A DNA stretch of 64,000 bases, taken from positions 56,223,501 through 56,287,500 of the forward strand of contig CP136898.1 in NCBI GenBank assembly GCA_034359265.1, read 5' to 3'. The position numbers were made by a program, and so were the translations under genes. The notes below the pieces were generated by a model. That model was not told the DNA's origin and did no database searches. It worked only from the letters and a program-made list of their open reading frames with translations. This DNA is from Canna indica (taxonomy: Eukaryota > Streptophyta > Magnoliopsida > Zingiberales > Cannaceae). Positions 31,141 through 46,400 of this stretch are shown here, piece after piece. Each line of letters starts with the position of its first letter. The stretch's first letter is position 1.

Positions 31141-34100
31141 CGGCTAGAAACGCCCAGCAATCTGAGTCCCGAGCGACTCCAGAACATTCACTGTGATGCG
31201 AGAAGTTGTTAATCGAGTTATTTATGACAAACTAATGCAAAGAATTGCACGCTTTTTGGAATAGAATCTTCAACGAAGTCGACTGATTGAACTTCAGGGT
31301 ATCGGCTAGAAACGCCCAGCAATCTGAGTCCCGAGCGACTCCAGAACATTCACTGTGATGGGAGAAGTTGTTAATCGAGTTATTTATGAGAAACTAATGC
31401 AAAGAATTGCACAATTTTTCGAATAGAATCTTGAACGAAGCCGACTGATTGAACTTCGGGGTATCGGTTCGAAACGAACAGAAATCTGAGTTGCGAGGGA
31501 CTCCAGAACATTCACTGTGATGGGAGAAGTTGTTAATCGAGTTATTTATGACAAACTAATGCAAAGAATTGCATGCTTTTTGGAATAGAATCTTCAACGA
31601 AGCCGACTGATTGAACTTCGGGGTATCGGCTAGAAACGCCAAGCAATCTGAGTCCCGAGCGACTCCAGAACATTCACTGTGATGGGAGAAGTTGTTAATC
31701 GAGTTATATTTGATAGACTAATGCAAAGAATTGCACAATTTTTCGAATAGAATCTTGAACGAAGCCGACTGATTGAACTTCGGGGTATCGGTTCGAAACG
31801 AACAGAAATCTGAGTCGCGAGCGACTCCAGAACATTCACTGTGATGCGAGAAGTTGTTAATCGAGTTATATTTGATAGACTAATGCAAAGAATTGCACAA
31901 TGTTTCGAATAGAATCTTGAACGAAGCCGACTGATTGAACTTCGGGGTATCGGTTCGAAACGAACAGAAATTTGAGTCGCGAGCGACTCCAGAACATTCA
32001 CTGTGATGCGAGAAGTTGTTAATCGAGTTATATTTGATAGACTAATGCAAAGAATTACACAATTTTTCGAATAGAATCTTGAACGAAGCCGACTGATTGA
32101 ACTTCGGGGTATCGGTTCGAAACGAATAGAAATCTGAGTCGCGAGCGACTCCAGAACATTCACTGTGATGGGAGAAGTTGTTAATCGAGTTATTTATGAC
32201 AAACTAATGCAAAGAATTGCACGCTTTTTGGAATAGAATCTTCAACGAAGCCGACTGATTGAACTTCAGGGTATCGGCTAGAAACGCCCAGCAATCTGAG
32301 TCCCGAGCGACTCCAGAACATTCACTGTGATGGGAGAAGTTGTTAATCGAGTTATTTATGACAAACTAATGCAAAGAATTGCACGCTTTTTGGAATAGAA
32401 TCTTCAACGAAGCCGACTGATTGAACTTCAGGGTATCGGCTAGAAACGCCCAGCAATCTGAGTCCCGAGCGACTCCAGAACATTCACTGTGATGGGAGAA
32501 GTTGTTAATCGAGTTATTTATGACAAACTAATGCAAAGAATTGCACGCTTTTTGGAATAGAATCTTCAACGAAGTCGACTGATTGAACTTCAGGGTATCG
32601 GCTAGAAACGCCCAGCAATCTGAGTCCTGAGCGACTCCAGAACATTCACTGTGATGGGAGAAGTTGTTAACCGAGTTATATTTGATAGACTAATGCAAAG
32701 AATTGCACAATTTTTCGAATAGAATCTTGAACGAAGCCGACTGATTGAACTTCGGGGTATCGGTTCGAAACGAACAGAAATCTGAGTTGCGAGGGACTCC
32801 AGAACATTCACTGTGATGGGAGAAGTTGTTAATCGAGTTATTTATGAGAAACTAATGCAAAGAATTGCATGCTTTTTGGAATAGAATCTTCAACGAAGCC
32901 GACTGATTGAACTTCGGGGTATCGGCTAGAAACGCCCAGCAATCTGAGTCCCGAGCGACTCCAGAACATTCACTGTGATGGGAGAAGTTGTTAATCGAGT
33001 TATATTTGATAGACTAATGCAAAGAATTGCACAATTTTTCGAATAGAATCTTGAACGAAGCCGACTGATTGAACTTCGGGGTATCGGTTCGAAACGAACA
33101 GAAATCTGAGTCGCGAGCGACTCCAGAACATTCACTGTGATGCGAGAAGTTGTTAATCGAGTTATATTTGATAGACTAATGCAAAGAATTGCACAATTTT
33201 TCGAATAGAATCTTGAACGAAGCCGACTGATTGAACTTCGGGGTATCGGTTCGAAACGAACAGAAATACGAGTCGCGAGCGACTCCAGAACATTCACTGT
33301 GATGCGAGAAGTTGTTAATCGAGTTATATTTGATAGACTAATGCAAAGAATTACACAATTTTTCGAATAGAATCTTGAACGAAGCCGACTGATTGAACTT
33401 CGGGGTATCGGTTCGAAACGAACAGAAATCTGAGTCGCGAGCGACTCCAGAACATTCACTGTGATGGGAGAAGTTGTTAATCGAGTTATTTATGACAAAC
33501 TAATGCAAAGAATTGCACGCTTTTTGGAATAGAATCTTCAACGAAGTCGACTGATTGAACTTCAGGGTATCGGCTAGAAACGCCCAGCAATCTGAGTCCC
33601 GAGCGACTCCAGAACATTCACTGTGATGGGAGAAGTTGTTGATCGAGTTATATTTGATAGACTAATGCAAAGAATTGCATAATTTTTCGAATAGAATCTT
33701 GAACGAAGCCGACTGATTGAACTTCGGGGTATCGGTTCGAAACGAACAGAAATCTGAGTCGCGAGCGACTCCAGAACATTCACTGTGATGCGAGAAGTTG
33801 TTAATCGAGTTATATTTGATAGACTAATGCAAAGAATTGCACAATTTTTCGAATAGAATCTTGAACGAGGCCGACTGATTGAACTTCGGGGTATCGGTTC
33901 GAAACGAACAGAAATCTGAGTCGCGAGCGACTCCAGAACATTCACTGTGATGGGAGAAGTTGTTAATCGAGTTATTTATGACAAACTAATGCAAAGAATT
34001 GCACGCTTTTTGGAATAGAATCTTCAACGAAGCCGACTGATTGAACTTCAGGGTATCGGCTAGAAACGCCCAGCAATCTGAGTCCCGAGCGACTCCAGAA

Positions 34101-34383
34101 CATTCACTGTGATGGGAGAAGTTGTTAACCGAGTTATATTTGATAGACTAATGCAAAGAATTGCACAATTTTTCGAATAGAATCTTGAACGAAGCCGACT
34201 GATTGAACTTCGGGGTATCGGTTCGAAACGAACAGAAATCTGAGTTGCGAGGGACTCCAGAACATTCACTGTGATGGGAGAAGTTGTTAATCGAGTTATT
34301 TATGAGAAACTAATGCAAAGAATTGCATGCTTTTTGGAATAGAATCTTCAACGAAGCCGACTGATTGAACTTCGGGGTATCGG
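30658..34383. repeat. Large satellite block, source or copy of 36814-40539
   Basis: Markers recur at an offset of exactly 6,156 bp (38 monomers): GACTAATTGAAC near 30956/37112, CCAAGC near 31640/37796, ACAATGTTTCG near 31897/38053, AAATACGAG near 33267/39423, and GTTGTTGATCG near 33638/39794. The copies are not fully identical: GTGATGCGAG at about 31194 is GTGATGGGAG at about 37350. Confidence 0.8.
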
Positions 34384-37300
34384 CTAGAAACGCCCAGCAA
34401 TCTGAGTCCCGAGCGACTCCAGAACATTCACTGTGATGGGAGAAGTTGTTAATCGAGTTATATTTGATAGACTAATGCAAAGAATTGCACAATTTTTCGA
34501 ATAGAATCTTGAACGAAGCCGACTGATTGAACTTCGGGGTATCGGTTCGAAACGAACAGAAATCTGAGTCGCGAGCGACTCCAGAACATTCACTGTGATG
34601 CGAGAAGTTGTTAATCGAGTTATATTTGATAGACTAATGCAAAGAATTGCACAATTTTTCGAATAGAATCTTGAACGAAGCCGACTGATTGAACTTCGGG
34701 GTATCGGTTCGAAACGAACAGAAATCTGAGTCGCGAGCGACTCCAGAACATTCACTGTGATGGGAGAAGTTGTTAATCGAGTTATTTATGACAAACTAAT
34801 GCAAAGAATTGCACGCTTTTTGGAATAGAATCTTCAACGAAGTCGACTGATTGAACTTCAGGGTATCGGCTAGAAACGCCCAGCAATCTGAGTCCCGAGC
34901 GACTCCAGAACATTCACTGTGATGGGAGAAGTTGTTAATCGAGTTATATTTGATAGACTAATGCAAAGAATTGCATAATTTTTTGAATAGAATCTTGAAC
35001 GAAGCCGACTGATTGAACTTCGGGGTATCGGTTCGAAACGAACAGAAATCTGAGTCGCGAGCGACTCCAGAACATTCACTATGATGCGAGAAGTTGTTAA
35101 TCGAGTTATATTTGATAGACTAATGCAAAGAATTGCACAATTTTTCGAATAGAATCTTGAACGAAGCCGACTAATTGAACTTCGGGGTATCGGTTCGAAA
35201 CGAACAGAAATCTGAGTTGCGAGGGACTCCAGAACATTCACTGTGATGGGAGAAGTTGTTAATCGAGTTATTTATGACAAACTAATGCAAAGAATTGCAC
35301 GCTTTTTGGAATAGAATCTTCAACGAAGCCGACTGATTGAACTTCAGGGTATCGGCTAGAAACGCCCAGCAATCTGAGTCCCGAGCGACTCCAGAACATT
35401 CACTGTGATGGGAGAAGTTGTTAATCGAGTTATTTATGACAAACTAATGCAAAGAATTGCACGCTTTTTGGAATAGAATCTTCAACGAAGTCGACTGATT
35501 GAACTTCAGGGTATCGGCTAGAAACGCCCAGCAATCTGAGTCCCGAGCGACTCCAGAACATTCACTGTGATGGGAGAAGTTGTTAACCGAGTTATATTTG
35601 AAAGACTAATGCAAAGAATTGCACAATTTTTCGAATAGAATCTTGAACGAAGCCGACTGATTGAACTTCGGGGTATCGGTTCGAAACGAACAGAAATCTG
35701 AGTTGCGAGGGACTCCAGAACATTCACTGTGATGGGAGAAGTTGTTAATCGAGTTATTTATGACAAACTAATGCAAAGAATTGCATGCTTTTCGGAATAG
35801 AATCTTCAACGAAGCCGACTGATTGAACTTCAGGGTATCGGCTAGAAACGCCCAGCAATCTGAGTCTCGAGCGAATCCAGAACATTCACTGTGATGGGAG
35901 AAGTTGTTAATCGAGTTATATTTGATAGACTAATGCAAAGAATTGCACAATTTTTCGAATAGAATCTTGAACGAAGCCGACTAATTGAACTTCGGGGTAT
36001 CGGTTCGAAACGAACAGAAATCTGAGTTGCGAGGGACTCCAGAACATTCACTGTGATGGGAGAAGTTGTTAATCGAGTTATTTATGACAAACTAATGCAA
36101 AGAATTGCACGCTTTTTGGAATAGAATCTTCAACGAAGCCGACTGATTGAACTTCAGGGTATCGGCTAGAAACGCCCAGCAATCTGAGTCCCGAGCGACT
36201 CCAGAACATTCACTGTGATGGGAGAAGTTGTTAATCGAGTTATTTATGACAAACTAATGCAAAGAATTGCACGCTTTTTGGAATAGAATCTTCAACGAAG
36301 TCGACTGATTGAACTTCAGGGTATCGGCTAGAAACGCCCAGCAATCTGAGTCCCGAGCGACTCCAGAACATTCACTGTGATGGGAGAAGTTGTTAATCGA
36401 GTTATATTTGATAGACTAATGCAAAGAATTGCATAATTTTTTGAATAGAATCTTGAACGAAGCCGACTGATTGAACTTCGGGGTATCGGTTCGAAACGAA
36501 CAGAAATCTGAGTCGCGAGCGACTCCAGAACATTCACTGTGATGCGAGAAGTTGTTAATCGAGTTATATTTGATAGACTAATGCAAAGAATTGCACAATT
36601 TTTCGAATAGAATCTTGAACGAAGCCGACTGATTGAACTTCGGGGTATCGGTTCGAAACGAACAGAAATCTGAGTCGCGAGCGACTCCAGAACATTCACT
36701 GTGATGGGAGAAGTTGTTAATCGAGTTATTTATGACAAACTAATGCAAAGAATTGCACGCTTTTTGGAATAGAATCTTCAACGAAGTCGACTGATTGAAC
36801 TTCAGGGTATCGGCTAGAAACGCCCAGCAATCTGAGTCCCGAGCGACTCCAGAACATTCACTGTGATGGGAGAAGTTGTTAATCGAGTTATATTTGATAG
36901 ACTAATGCAAAGAATTGCATAATTTTTTGAATAGAATCTTGAACGAAGCCGACTGATTGAACTTCGGGGTATCGGTTCGAAACGAACAGAAATCTGAGTC
37001 GCGAGCGACTCCAGAACATTCACTGTGATGCGAGAAGTTGTTAATCGAGTTATATTTGATAGACTAATGCAAAGAATTGCACAATTTTTCGAATAGAATC
37101 TTGAACGAAGCCGACTAATTGAACTTCGGGGTATCGGTTCGAAACGAACAGAAATCTGAGTTGCGAGGGACTCCAGAACATTCACTGTGATGGGAGAAGT
37201 TGTTAATCGAGTTATTTATGACAAACTAATGCAAAGAATTGCACGCTTTTTGGAATAGAATCTTCAACGAAGCCGACTGATTGAACTTCAGGGTATCGGC

Positions 37301-39081
37301 TAGAAACGCCCAGCAATCTGAGTCCCGAGCGACTCCAGAACATTCACTGTGATGGGAGAAGTTGTTAATCGAGTTATTTATGACAAACTAATGCAAAGAA
37401 TTGCACGCTTTTTGGAATAGAATCTTCAACGAAGTCGACTGATTGAACTTCAGGGTATCGGCTAGAAACGCCCAGCAATCTGAGTCCCAAGCGACTCCAG
37501 AACATTCACTGTGATGGGAGAAGTTGTTAATCGAGTTATTTATGAGAAACTAATGCAAAGAATTGCACAATTTTTCGAATAGAATCTTGAACGAAGCCGA
37601 CTGATTGAACTTCGGGGTATCGGTTCGAAACGAACAGAAATCTGAGTTGCGAGGGACTCCAGAACATTCACTGTGATGGGAGAAGTTGTTAATCGAGTTA
37701 TTTATGACAAACTAATGCAAAGAATTGCATGCTTTTTGGAATAGAATCTTCAACGAAGCCGACTGATTGAACTTCGGGGTATCGGCTAGAAACGCCAAGC
37801 AATCTGAGTCCCGAGCGACTCCAGAACATTCACTGTGATGGGAGAAGTTGTTAATCGAGTTATATTTGATAGACTAATGCAAAGAATTGCACAATTTTTC
37901 GAATAGAATCTTGAACGAAGCCGACTGATTGAACTTCGGGGTATCGGTTCGAAACGAACAGAAATCTGAGTCGCGAGCGACTCCAGAACATTCACTGTGA
38001 TGCGAGAAGTTGTTAATCGAGTTATATTTGATAGACTAATGCAAAGAATTGCACAATGTTTCGAATAGAATCTTGAACGAAGCCGACTGATTGAACTTCG
38101 GGGTATCGGTTCGAAACGAACAGAAATTTGAGTCGCGAGCGACTCCAGAACATTCACTGTGATGCGAGAAGTTGTTAATCGAGTTATATTTGATAGACTA
38201 ATGCAAAGAATTACACAATTTTTCGAATAGAATCTTGAACGAAGCCGACTGATTGAACTTCGGGGTATCGGTTCGAAACGAATAGAAATCTGAGTCGCGA
38301 GCGACTCCAGAACATTCACTGTGATGGGAGAAGTTGTTAATCGAGTTATTTATGACAAACTAATGCAAAGAATTGCACGCTTTTTGGAATAGAATCTTCA
38401 ACGAAGCCGACTGATTGAACTTCAGGGTATCGGCTAGAAACGCCCAGCAATCTGAGTCCCGAGCGACTCCAGAACATTCACTGTGATGGGAGAAGTTGTT
38501 AATCGAGTTATTTATGACAAACTAATGCAAAGAATTGCACGCTTTTTGGAATAGAATCTTCAACGAAGCCGACTGATTGAACTTCAGGGTATCGGCTAGA
38601 AACGCCCAGCAATCTGAGTCCCGAGCGACTCCAGAACATTCACTGTGATGGGAGAAGTTGTTAATCGAGTTATTTATGACAAACTAATGCAAAGAATTGC
38701 ACGCTTTTTGGAATAGAATCTTCAACGAAGTCGACTGATTGAACTTCAGGGTATCGGCTAGAAACGCCCAGCAATCTGAGTCCTGAGCGACTCCAGAACA
38801 TTCACTGTGATGGGAGAAGTTGTTAACCGAGTTATATTTGATAGACTAATGCAAAGAATTGCACAATTTTTCGAATAGAATCTTGAACGAAGCCGACTGA
38901 TTGAACTTCGGGGTATCGGTTCGAAACGAACAGAAATCTGAGTTGCGAGGGACTCCAGAACATTCACTGTGATGGGAGAAGTTGTTAATCGAGTTATTTA
39001 TGAGAAACTAATGCAAAGAATTGCATGCTTTTTGGAATAGAATCTTCAACGAAGCCGACTGATTGAACTTCGGGGTATCGG

Positions 39082-42000
39082 CTAGAAACGCCCAGCAATC
39101 TGAGTCCCGAGCGACTCCAGAACATTCACTGTGATGGGAGAAGTTGTTAATCGAGTTATATTTGATAGACTAATGCAAAGAATTGCACAATTTTTCGAAT
39201 AGAATCTTGAACGAAGCCGACTGATTGAACTTCGGGGTATCGGTTCGAAACGAACAGAAATCTGAGTCGCGAGCGACTCCAGAACATTCACTGTGATGCG
39301 AGAAGTTGTTAATCGAGTTATATTTGATAGACTAATGCAAAGAATTGCACAATTTTTCGAATAGAATCTTGAACGAAGCCGACTGATTGAACTTCGGGGT
39401 ATCGGTTCGAAACGAACAGAAATACGAGTCGCGAGCGACTCCAGAACATTCACTGTGATGCGAGAAGTTGTTAATCGAGTTATATTTGATAGACTAATGC
39501 AAAGAATTACACAATTTTTCGAATAGAATCTTGAACGAAGCCGACTGATTGAACTTCGGGGTATCGGTTCGAAACGAACAGAAATCTGAGTCGCGAGCGA
39601 CTCCAGAACATTCACTGTGATGGGAGAAGTTGTTAATCGAGTTATTTATGACAAACTAATGCAAAGAATTGCACGCTTTTTGGAATAGAATCTTCAACGA
39701 AGTCGACTGATTGAACTTCAGGGTATCGGCTAGAAACGCCCAGCAATCTGAGTCCCGAGCGACTCCAGAACATTCACTGTGATGGGAGAAGTTGTTGATC
39801 GAGTTATATTTGATAGACTAATGCAAAGAATTGCATAATTTTTCGAATAGAATCTTGAACGAAGCCGACTGATTGAACTTCGGGGTATCGGTTCGAAACG
39901 AACAGAAATCTGAGTCGCGAGCGACTCCAGAACATTCACTGTGATGCGAGAAGTTGTTAATCGAGTTATATTTGATAGACTAATGCAAAGAATTGCACAA
40001 TTTTTCGAATAGAATCTTGAACGAGGCCGACTGATTGAACTTCGGGGTATCGGTTCGAAACGAACAGAAATCTGAGTCGCGAGCGACTCCAGAACATTCA
40101 CTGTGATGGGAGAAGTTGTTAATCGAGTTATTTATGACAAACTAATGCAAAGAATTGCACGCTTTTTGGAATAGAATCTTCAACGAAGCCGACTGATTGA
40201 ACTTCAGGGTATCGGCTAGAAACGCCCAGCAATCTGAGTCCCGAGCGACTCCAGAACATTCACTGTGATGGGAGAAGTTGTTAACCGAGTTATATTTGAT
40301 AGACTAATGCAAAGAATTGCACAATTTTTCGAATAGAATCTTGAACGAAGCCGACTGATTGAACTTCGGGGTATCGGTTCGAAACGAACAGAAATCTGAG
40401 TTGCGAGGGACTCCAGAACATTCACTGTGATGGGAGAAGTTGTTAATCGAGTTATTTATGAGAAACTAATGCAAAGAATTGCATGCTTTTTGGAATAGAA
40501 TCTTCAACGAAGCCGACTGATTGAACTTCGGGGTATCGGCTAGAAACGCCCAGCAATCTGAGTCCCGAGCGACTCCAGAACATTCACTGTGATGGGAGAA
40601 GTTGTTAATCGAGTTATATTTGATAGACTAATGCAAAGAATTGCACAATTTTTCGAATAGAATCTTGAACGAAGCCGACTGATTGAACTTCGGGGTATCG
40701 GTTCGAAACGAACAGAAATCTGAGTCGCGAGCGACTCCAGAACATTCACTGTGATGCGAGAAGTTGTTAATCGAGTTATATTTGATAGACTAATGCAAAG
40801 AATTGCACAATTTTTCGAATAGAATCTTGAACGAAGCCGACTGATTGAACTTCGGGGTATCGGTTCGAAACGAACAGAAATACGAGTCGCGAGCGACTCC
40901 AGAACATTCACTGTGATGCGAGAAGTTGTTAATCGAGTTATATTTGATAGACTAATGCAAAGAATTACACAATTTTTCGAATAGAATCTTGAACGAAGCC
41001 GACTGATTGAACTTCGGGGTATCGGTTCGAAACGAACAGAAATCTGAGTCGCGAGCGACTCCAGAACATTCACTGTGATGGGAGAAGTTGTTAATCGAGT
41101 TATTTATGACAAACTAATGCAAAGAATTGCACGCTTTTTGGAATAGAATCTTCAACGAAGTCGACTGATTGAACTTCAGGGTATCGGCTAGAAACGCCCA
41201 GCAATCTGAGTCCCGAGCGACTCCAGAACATTCACTGTGATGGGAGAAGTTGTTGATCGAGTTATATTTGATAGACTAATGCAAAGAATTGCATAATTTT
41301 TCGAATAGAATCTTGAACGAAGCCGACTGATTGAACTTCGGGGTATCGGTTCGAAACGAACAGAAATCTGAGTCGCGAGCGACTCCAGAACATTCACTGT
41401 GATGCGAGAAGTTGTTAATCGAGTTATATTTGATAGACTAATGCAAAGAATTGCACAATTTTTCGAATAGAATCTTGAACGAGGCCGACTGATTGAACTT
41501 CGGGGTATCGGTTCGAAACGAACAGAAATCTGAGTCGCGAGCGACTCCAGAACATTCACTGTGATGGGAGAAGTTGTTAATCGAGTTATTTATGACAAAC
41601 TAATGCAAAGAATTGCACGCTTTTTGGAATAGAATCTTCAACGAAGCCGACTGATTGAACTTCAGGGTATCGGCTAGAAACGCCCAGCAATCTGAGTCCC
41701 GAGCGACTCCAGAACATTCACTGTGATGGGAGAAGTTGTTAACCGAGTTATATTTGATAGACTAATGCAAAGAATTGCACAATTTTTCGAATAGAATCTT
41801 GAACGAAGCCGACTGATTGAACTTCGGGGTATCGGTTCGAAACGAACAGAAATCTGAGTTGCGAGGGACTCCAGAACATTCACTGTGATGGGAGAAGTTG
41901 TTAATCGAGTTATTTATGAGAAACTAATGCAAAGAATTGCATGCTTTTTGGAATAGAATCTTCAACGAAGCCGACTGATTGAACTTCGGGGTATCGGCTA

Positions 42001-43455
42001 GAAACGCCCAGCAATCTGAGTCCCGAGCGACTCCAGAACATTCACTGTGATGGGAGAAGTTGTTAATCGAGTTATATTTGATAGACTAATGCAAAGAATT
42101 GCACAATTTTTCGAATAGAATCTTGAACGAAGCCGACTGATTGAACTTCGGGGTATCGGTTCGAAACGAACAGAAATCTGAGTCGCGAGCGACTCCAGAA
42201 CATTCACTGTGATGCGAGAAGTTGTTAATCGAGTTATATTTGATAGACTAATGCAAAGAATTGCACAATTTTTCGAATAGAATCTTGAACGAAGCCGACT
42301 GATTGAACTTCGGGGTATCGGTTCGAAACGAACAGAAATACGAGTCGCGAGCGACTCCAGAACATTCACTGTGATGCGAGAAGTTGTTAATCGAGTTATA
42401 TTTGATAGACTAATGCAAAGAATTACACAATTTTTCGAATAGAATCTTGAACGAAGCCGACTGATTGAACTTCGGGGTATCGGTTCGAAACGAACAGAAA
42501 TCTGAGTCGCGAGCGACTCCAGAACATTCACTGTGATGGGAGAAGTTGTTAATCGAGTTATTTATGACAAACTAATGCAAAGAATTGCACGCTTTTTGGA
42601 ATAGAATCTTCAACGAAGTCGACTGATTGAACTTCAGGGTATCGGCTAGAAACGCCCAGCAATCTGAGTCCCGAGCGACTCCAGAACATTCACTGTGATG
42701 GGAGAAGTTGTTGATCGAGTTATATTTGATAGACTAATGCAAAGAATTGCATAATTTTTCGAATAGAATCTTGAACGAAGCCGACTGATTGAACTTCGGG
42801 GTATCGGTTCGAAACGAACAGAAATCTGAGTCGCGAGCGACTCCAGAACATTCACTGTGATGCGAGAAGTTGTTAATCGAGTTATATTTGATAGACTAAT
42901 GCAAAGAATTGCACAATTTTTCGAATAGAATCTTGAACGAGGCCGACTGATTGAACTTCGGGGTATCGGTTCGAAACGAACAGAAATCTGAGTCGCGAGC
43001 GACTCCAGAACATTCACTGTGATGGGAGAAGTTGTTAATCGAGTTATTTATGACAAACTAATGCAAAGAATTGCACGCTTTTTGGAATAGAATCTTCAAC
43101 GAAGCCGACTGATTGAACTTCAGGGTATCGGCTAGAAACGCCCAGCAATCTGAGTCCCGAGCGACTCCAGAACATTCACTGTGATGGGAGAAGTTGTTAA
43201 CCGAGTTATATTTGATAGACTAATGCAAAGAATTGCACAATTTTTCGAATAGAATCTTGAACGAAGCCGACTGATTGAACTTCGGGGTATCGGTTCGAAA
43301 CGAACAGAAATCTGAGTTGCGAGGGACTCCAGAACATTCACTGTGATGGGAGAAGTTGTTAATCGAGTTATTTATGAGAAACTAATGCAAAGAATTGCAT
43401 TCTTTTTGGAATAGAATCTTCAACGAAGCCGACTGATTGAACTTCGGGGTATCGG
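39082..43455. repeat. Three tandem copies of a 9-monomer (1,458-bp) higher-order repeat, pattern ABBB-ABB-AB
   Basis: Units are 39082-40539, 40540-41997 and 41998-43455. In each, an A is followed by three B, the next A by two B and the last A by one B. AAATACGAGTC, AATTACACAATTT, GTTGTTGATCG and GAACGAGGCCGAC occur once per unit at constant spacing. The units look identical apart from isolated bases, such as GCATTCTTTTTGG in the third where the others have GCATGCTTTTTGG. Single copies of the unit also lie at 32926-34383, around 49448 and around 56086. Confidence 0.88.
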
Positions 43456-46400
43456 CTAGAAACGCCCAGCAATCTGAGTCCCGAGCGACTCCAGAACATT
43501 CACTGTGATGGGAGAAGTTGTTAATCGAGTTATATTTGATAGACTAATGCAAAGAATTGCACAATTTTTCGAATAGAATCTTGAACGAAGCCGACTGATT
43601 GAACTTCGGGGTATCGGTTCGAAACGAACAGAAATCTGAGTCGCGAGCGACTCCAGAACATTCACTGTGATGCGAGAAGTTGTTAATCGAGTTATATTTG
43701 ATAGACTAATGCAAAGAATTGCACAATTTTTCGAATAGAATCTTGAACGAAGCCGACTGATTGAACTTCGGGGTATCGGTTCGAAACGAACAGAAATCTG
43801 AGTCGCGAGCGACTCCAGAACATTCACTGTGATGGGAGAAGTTGTTAATCGAGTTATTTATGACAAACTAATGCAAAGAATTGCACGCTTTTTGGAATAG
43901 AATCTTCAACGAAGTCGACTGATTGAACTTCAGGGTATCGGCTAGAAACGCCCAGCAATCTGAGTCCCGAGCGACTCCAGAACATTCACTGTGATGGGAG
44001 AAGTTGTTAATCGAGTTATATTTGATAGACTAATGCAAAGAATTGCATAATTTTTTGAATAGAATCTTGAACGAAGCCGACTGATTGAACTTCGGGGTAT
44101 CGGTTCGAAACGAACAGAAATCTGAGTCGCGAGCGACTCCAGAACATTCACTATGATGCGAGAAGTTGTTAATCGAGTTATATTTGATAGACTAATGCAA
44201 AGAATTGCACAATTTTTCGAATAGAATCTTGAACGAAGCCGACTAATTGAACTTCGGGGTATCGGTTCGAAACGAACAGAAATCTGAGTTGCGAGGGACT
44301 CCAGAACATTCACTGTGATGGGAGAAGTTGTTAATCGAGTTATTTATGACAAACTAATGCAAAGAATTGCACGCTTTTTGGAATAGAATCTTCAACGAAG
44401 CCGACTGATTGAACTTCAGGGTATCGGCTAGAAACGCCCAGCAATCTGAGTCCCGAGCGACTCCAGAACATTCACTGTGATGGGAGAAGTTGTTAATCGA
44501 GTTATTTATGACAAACTAATGCAAAGAATTGCACGCTTTTTGGAATAGAATCTTCAACGAAGTCGACTGATTGAACTTCAGGGTATCGGCTAGAAACGCC
44601 CAGCAATCTGAGTCCCGAGCGACTCCAGAACATTCACTGTGATGGGAGAAGTTGTTAACCGAGTTATATTTGAAAGACTAATGCAAAGAATTGCACAATT
44701 TTTCGAATAGAATCTTGAACGAAGCCGACTGATTGAACTTCGGGGTATCGGTTCGAAACGAACAGAAATCTGAGTTGCGAGGGACTCCAGAACATTCACT
44801 GTGATGGGAGAAGTTGTTAATCGAGTTATTTATGACAAACTAATGCAAAGAATTGCATGCTTTTCGGAATAGAATCTTCAACGAAGCCGACTGATTGAAC
44901 TTCAGGGTATCGGCTAGAAACGCCCAGCAATCTGAGTCTCGAGCGAATCCAGAACATTCACTGTGATGGGAGAAGTTGTTAATCGAGTTATATTTGATAG
45001 ACTAATGCAAAGAATTGCACAATTTTTCGAATAGAATCTTGAACGAAGCCGACTGATTGAACTTCGGGGTATCGGTTCGAAACGAACAGAAATCTGAGTC
45101 GCGAGCGACTCCAGAACATTCACTGTGATGCGAGAAGTTGTTAATCGAGTTATATTTGATAGACTAATGCAAAGAATTGCACAATTTTTCGAATAGAATC
45201 TTGAACGAAGCCGACTGATTGAACTTCGGGGTATCGGTTCGAAACGAACAGAAATCTGAGTCGCGAGCGACTCCAGAACATTCACTGTGATGGGAGAAGT
45301 TGTTAATCGAGTTATTTATGACAAACTAATGCAAAGAATTGCACGCTTTTTGGAATAGAATCTTCAACGAAGTCGACTGATTGAACTTCAGGGTATCGGC
45401 TAGAAACGCCCAGCAATCTGAGTCCCGAGCGACTCCAGAACATTCACTGTGATGGGAGAAGTTGTTAATCGAGTTATATTTGATAGACTAATGCAAAGAA
45501 TTGCATAATTTTTTGAATAGAATCTTGAACGAAGCCGACTGATTGAACTTCGGGGTATCGGTTCGAAACGAACAGAAATCTGAGTCGCGAGCGACTCCAG
45601 AACATTCACTGTGATGCGAGAAGTTGTTAATCGAGTTATATTTGATAGACTAATGCAAAGAATTGCACAATTTTTCGAATAGAATCTTGAACGAAGCCGA
45701 CTGATTGAACTTCGGGGTATCGGTTCGAAACGAACAGAAATCTGAGTTGCGAGGGACTCCAGAACATTCACTGTGATGGGAGAAGTTGTTAATCGAGTTA
45801 TTTATGACAAACTAATGCAAAGAATTGCACGCTTTTTGGAATAGAATCTTCAACGAAGCCGACTGATTGAACTTCAGGGTATCGGCTAGAAACGCCCAGC
45901 AATCTGAGTCCCGAGCGACTCCAGAACATTCACTGTGATGGGAGAAGTTGTTAATCGAGTTATTTATGACAACCTAATGCAAAGAATTGCACGCTTTTTG
46001 GAATAGAATCTTCAACGAAGTCGACTGATTGAACTTCAGGGTATCGGCTAGAAACGCCCAGCAATCTGAGTCCCGAGCGACTCCAGAACATTCACTGTGA
46101 TGGGAGAAGTTGTTAACCGAGTTATATTTGATAGACTAATGCAAAGAATTGCACAATTTTTCGAATAGAATCTTGAACGAAGCCGACTGATTGAACTTCG
46201 GGCTATCGGTTCGAAACGAACAGAAATCTGAGTTGCGAGGGACTCCAGAACATTCACTGTGATGGGAGAAGTTGTTAATCGAGTTATTTATGACAAACTA
46301 ATGCAAAGAATTGCATGCTTTTTGGAATAGAATCTTCAACGAAGCCGACTGATTGAACTTCGGGGTATCGGCTAGAAACGCCAAGCAATCTGAGTCCCGA

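Noticed and set aside
33000..33161. Possible CENP-B box in type-B monomers around GTTCGTTTCGAACCGA (minus strand)
   Set aside because: Several essential positions of the nTTCGnnnnAnnCGGGn core do not match.
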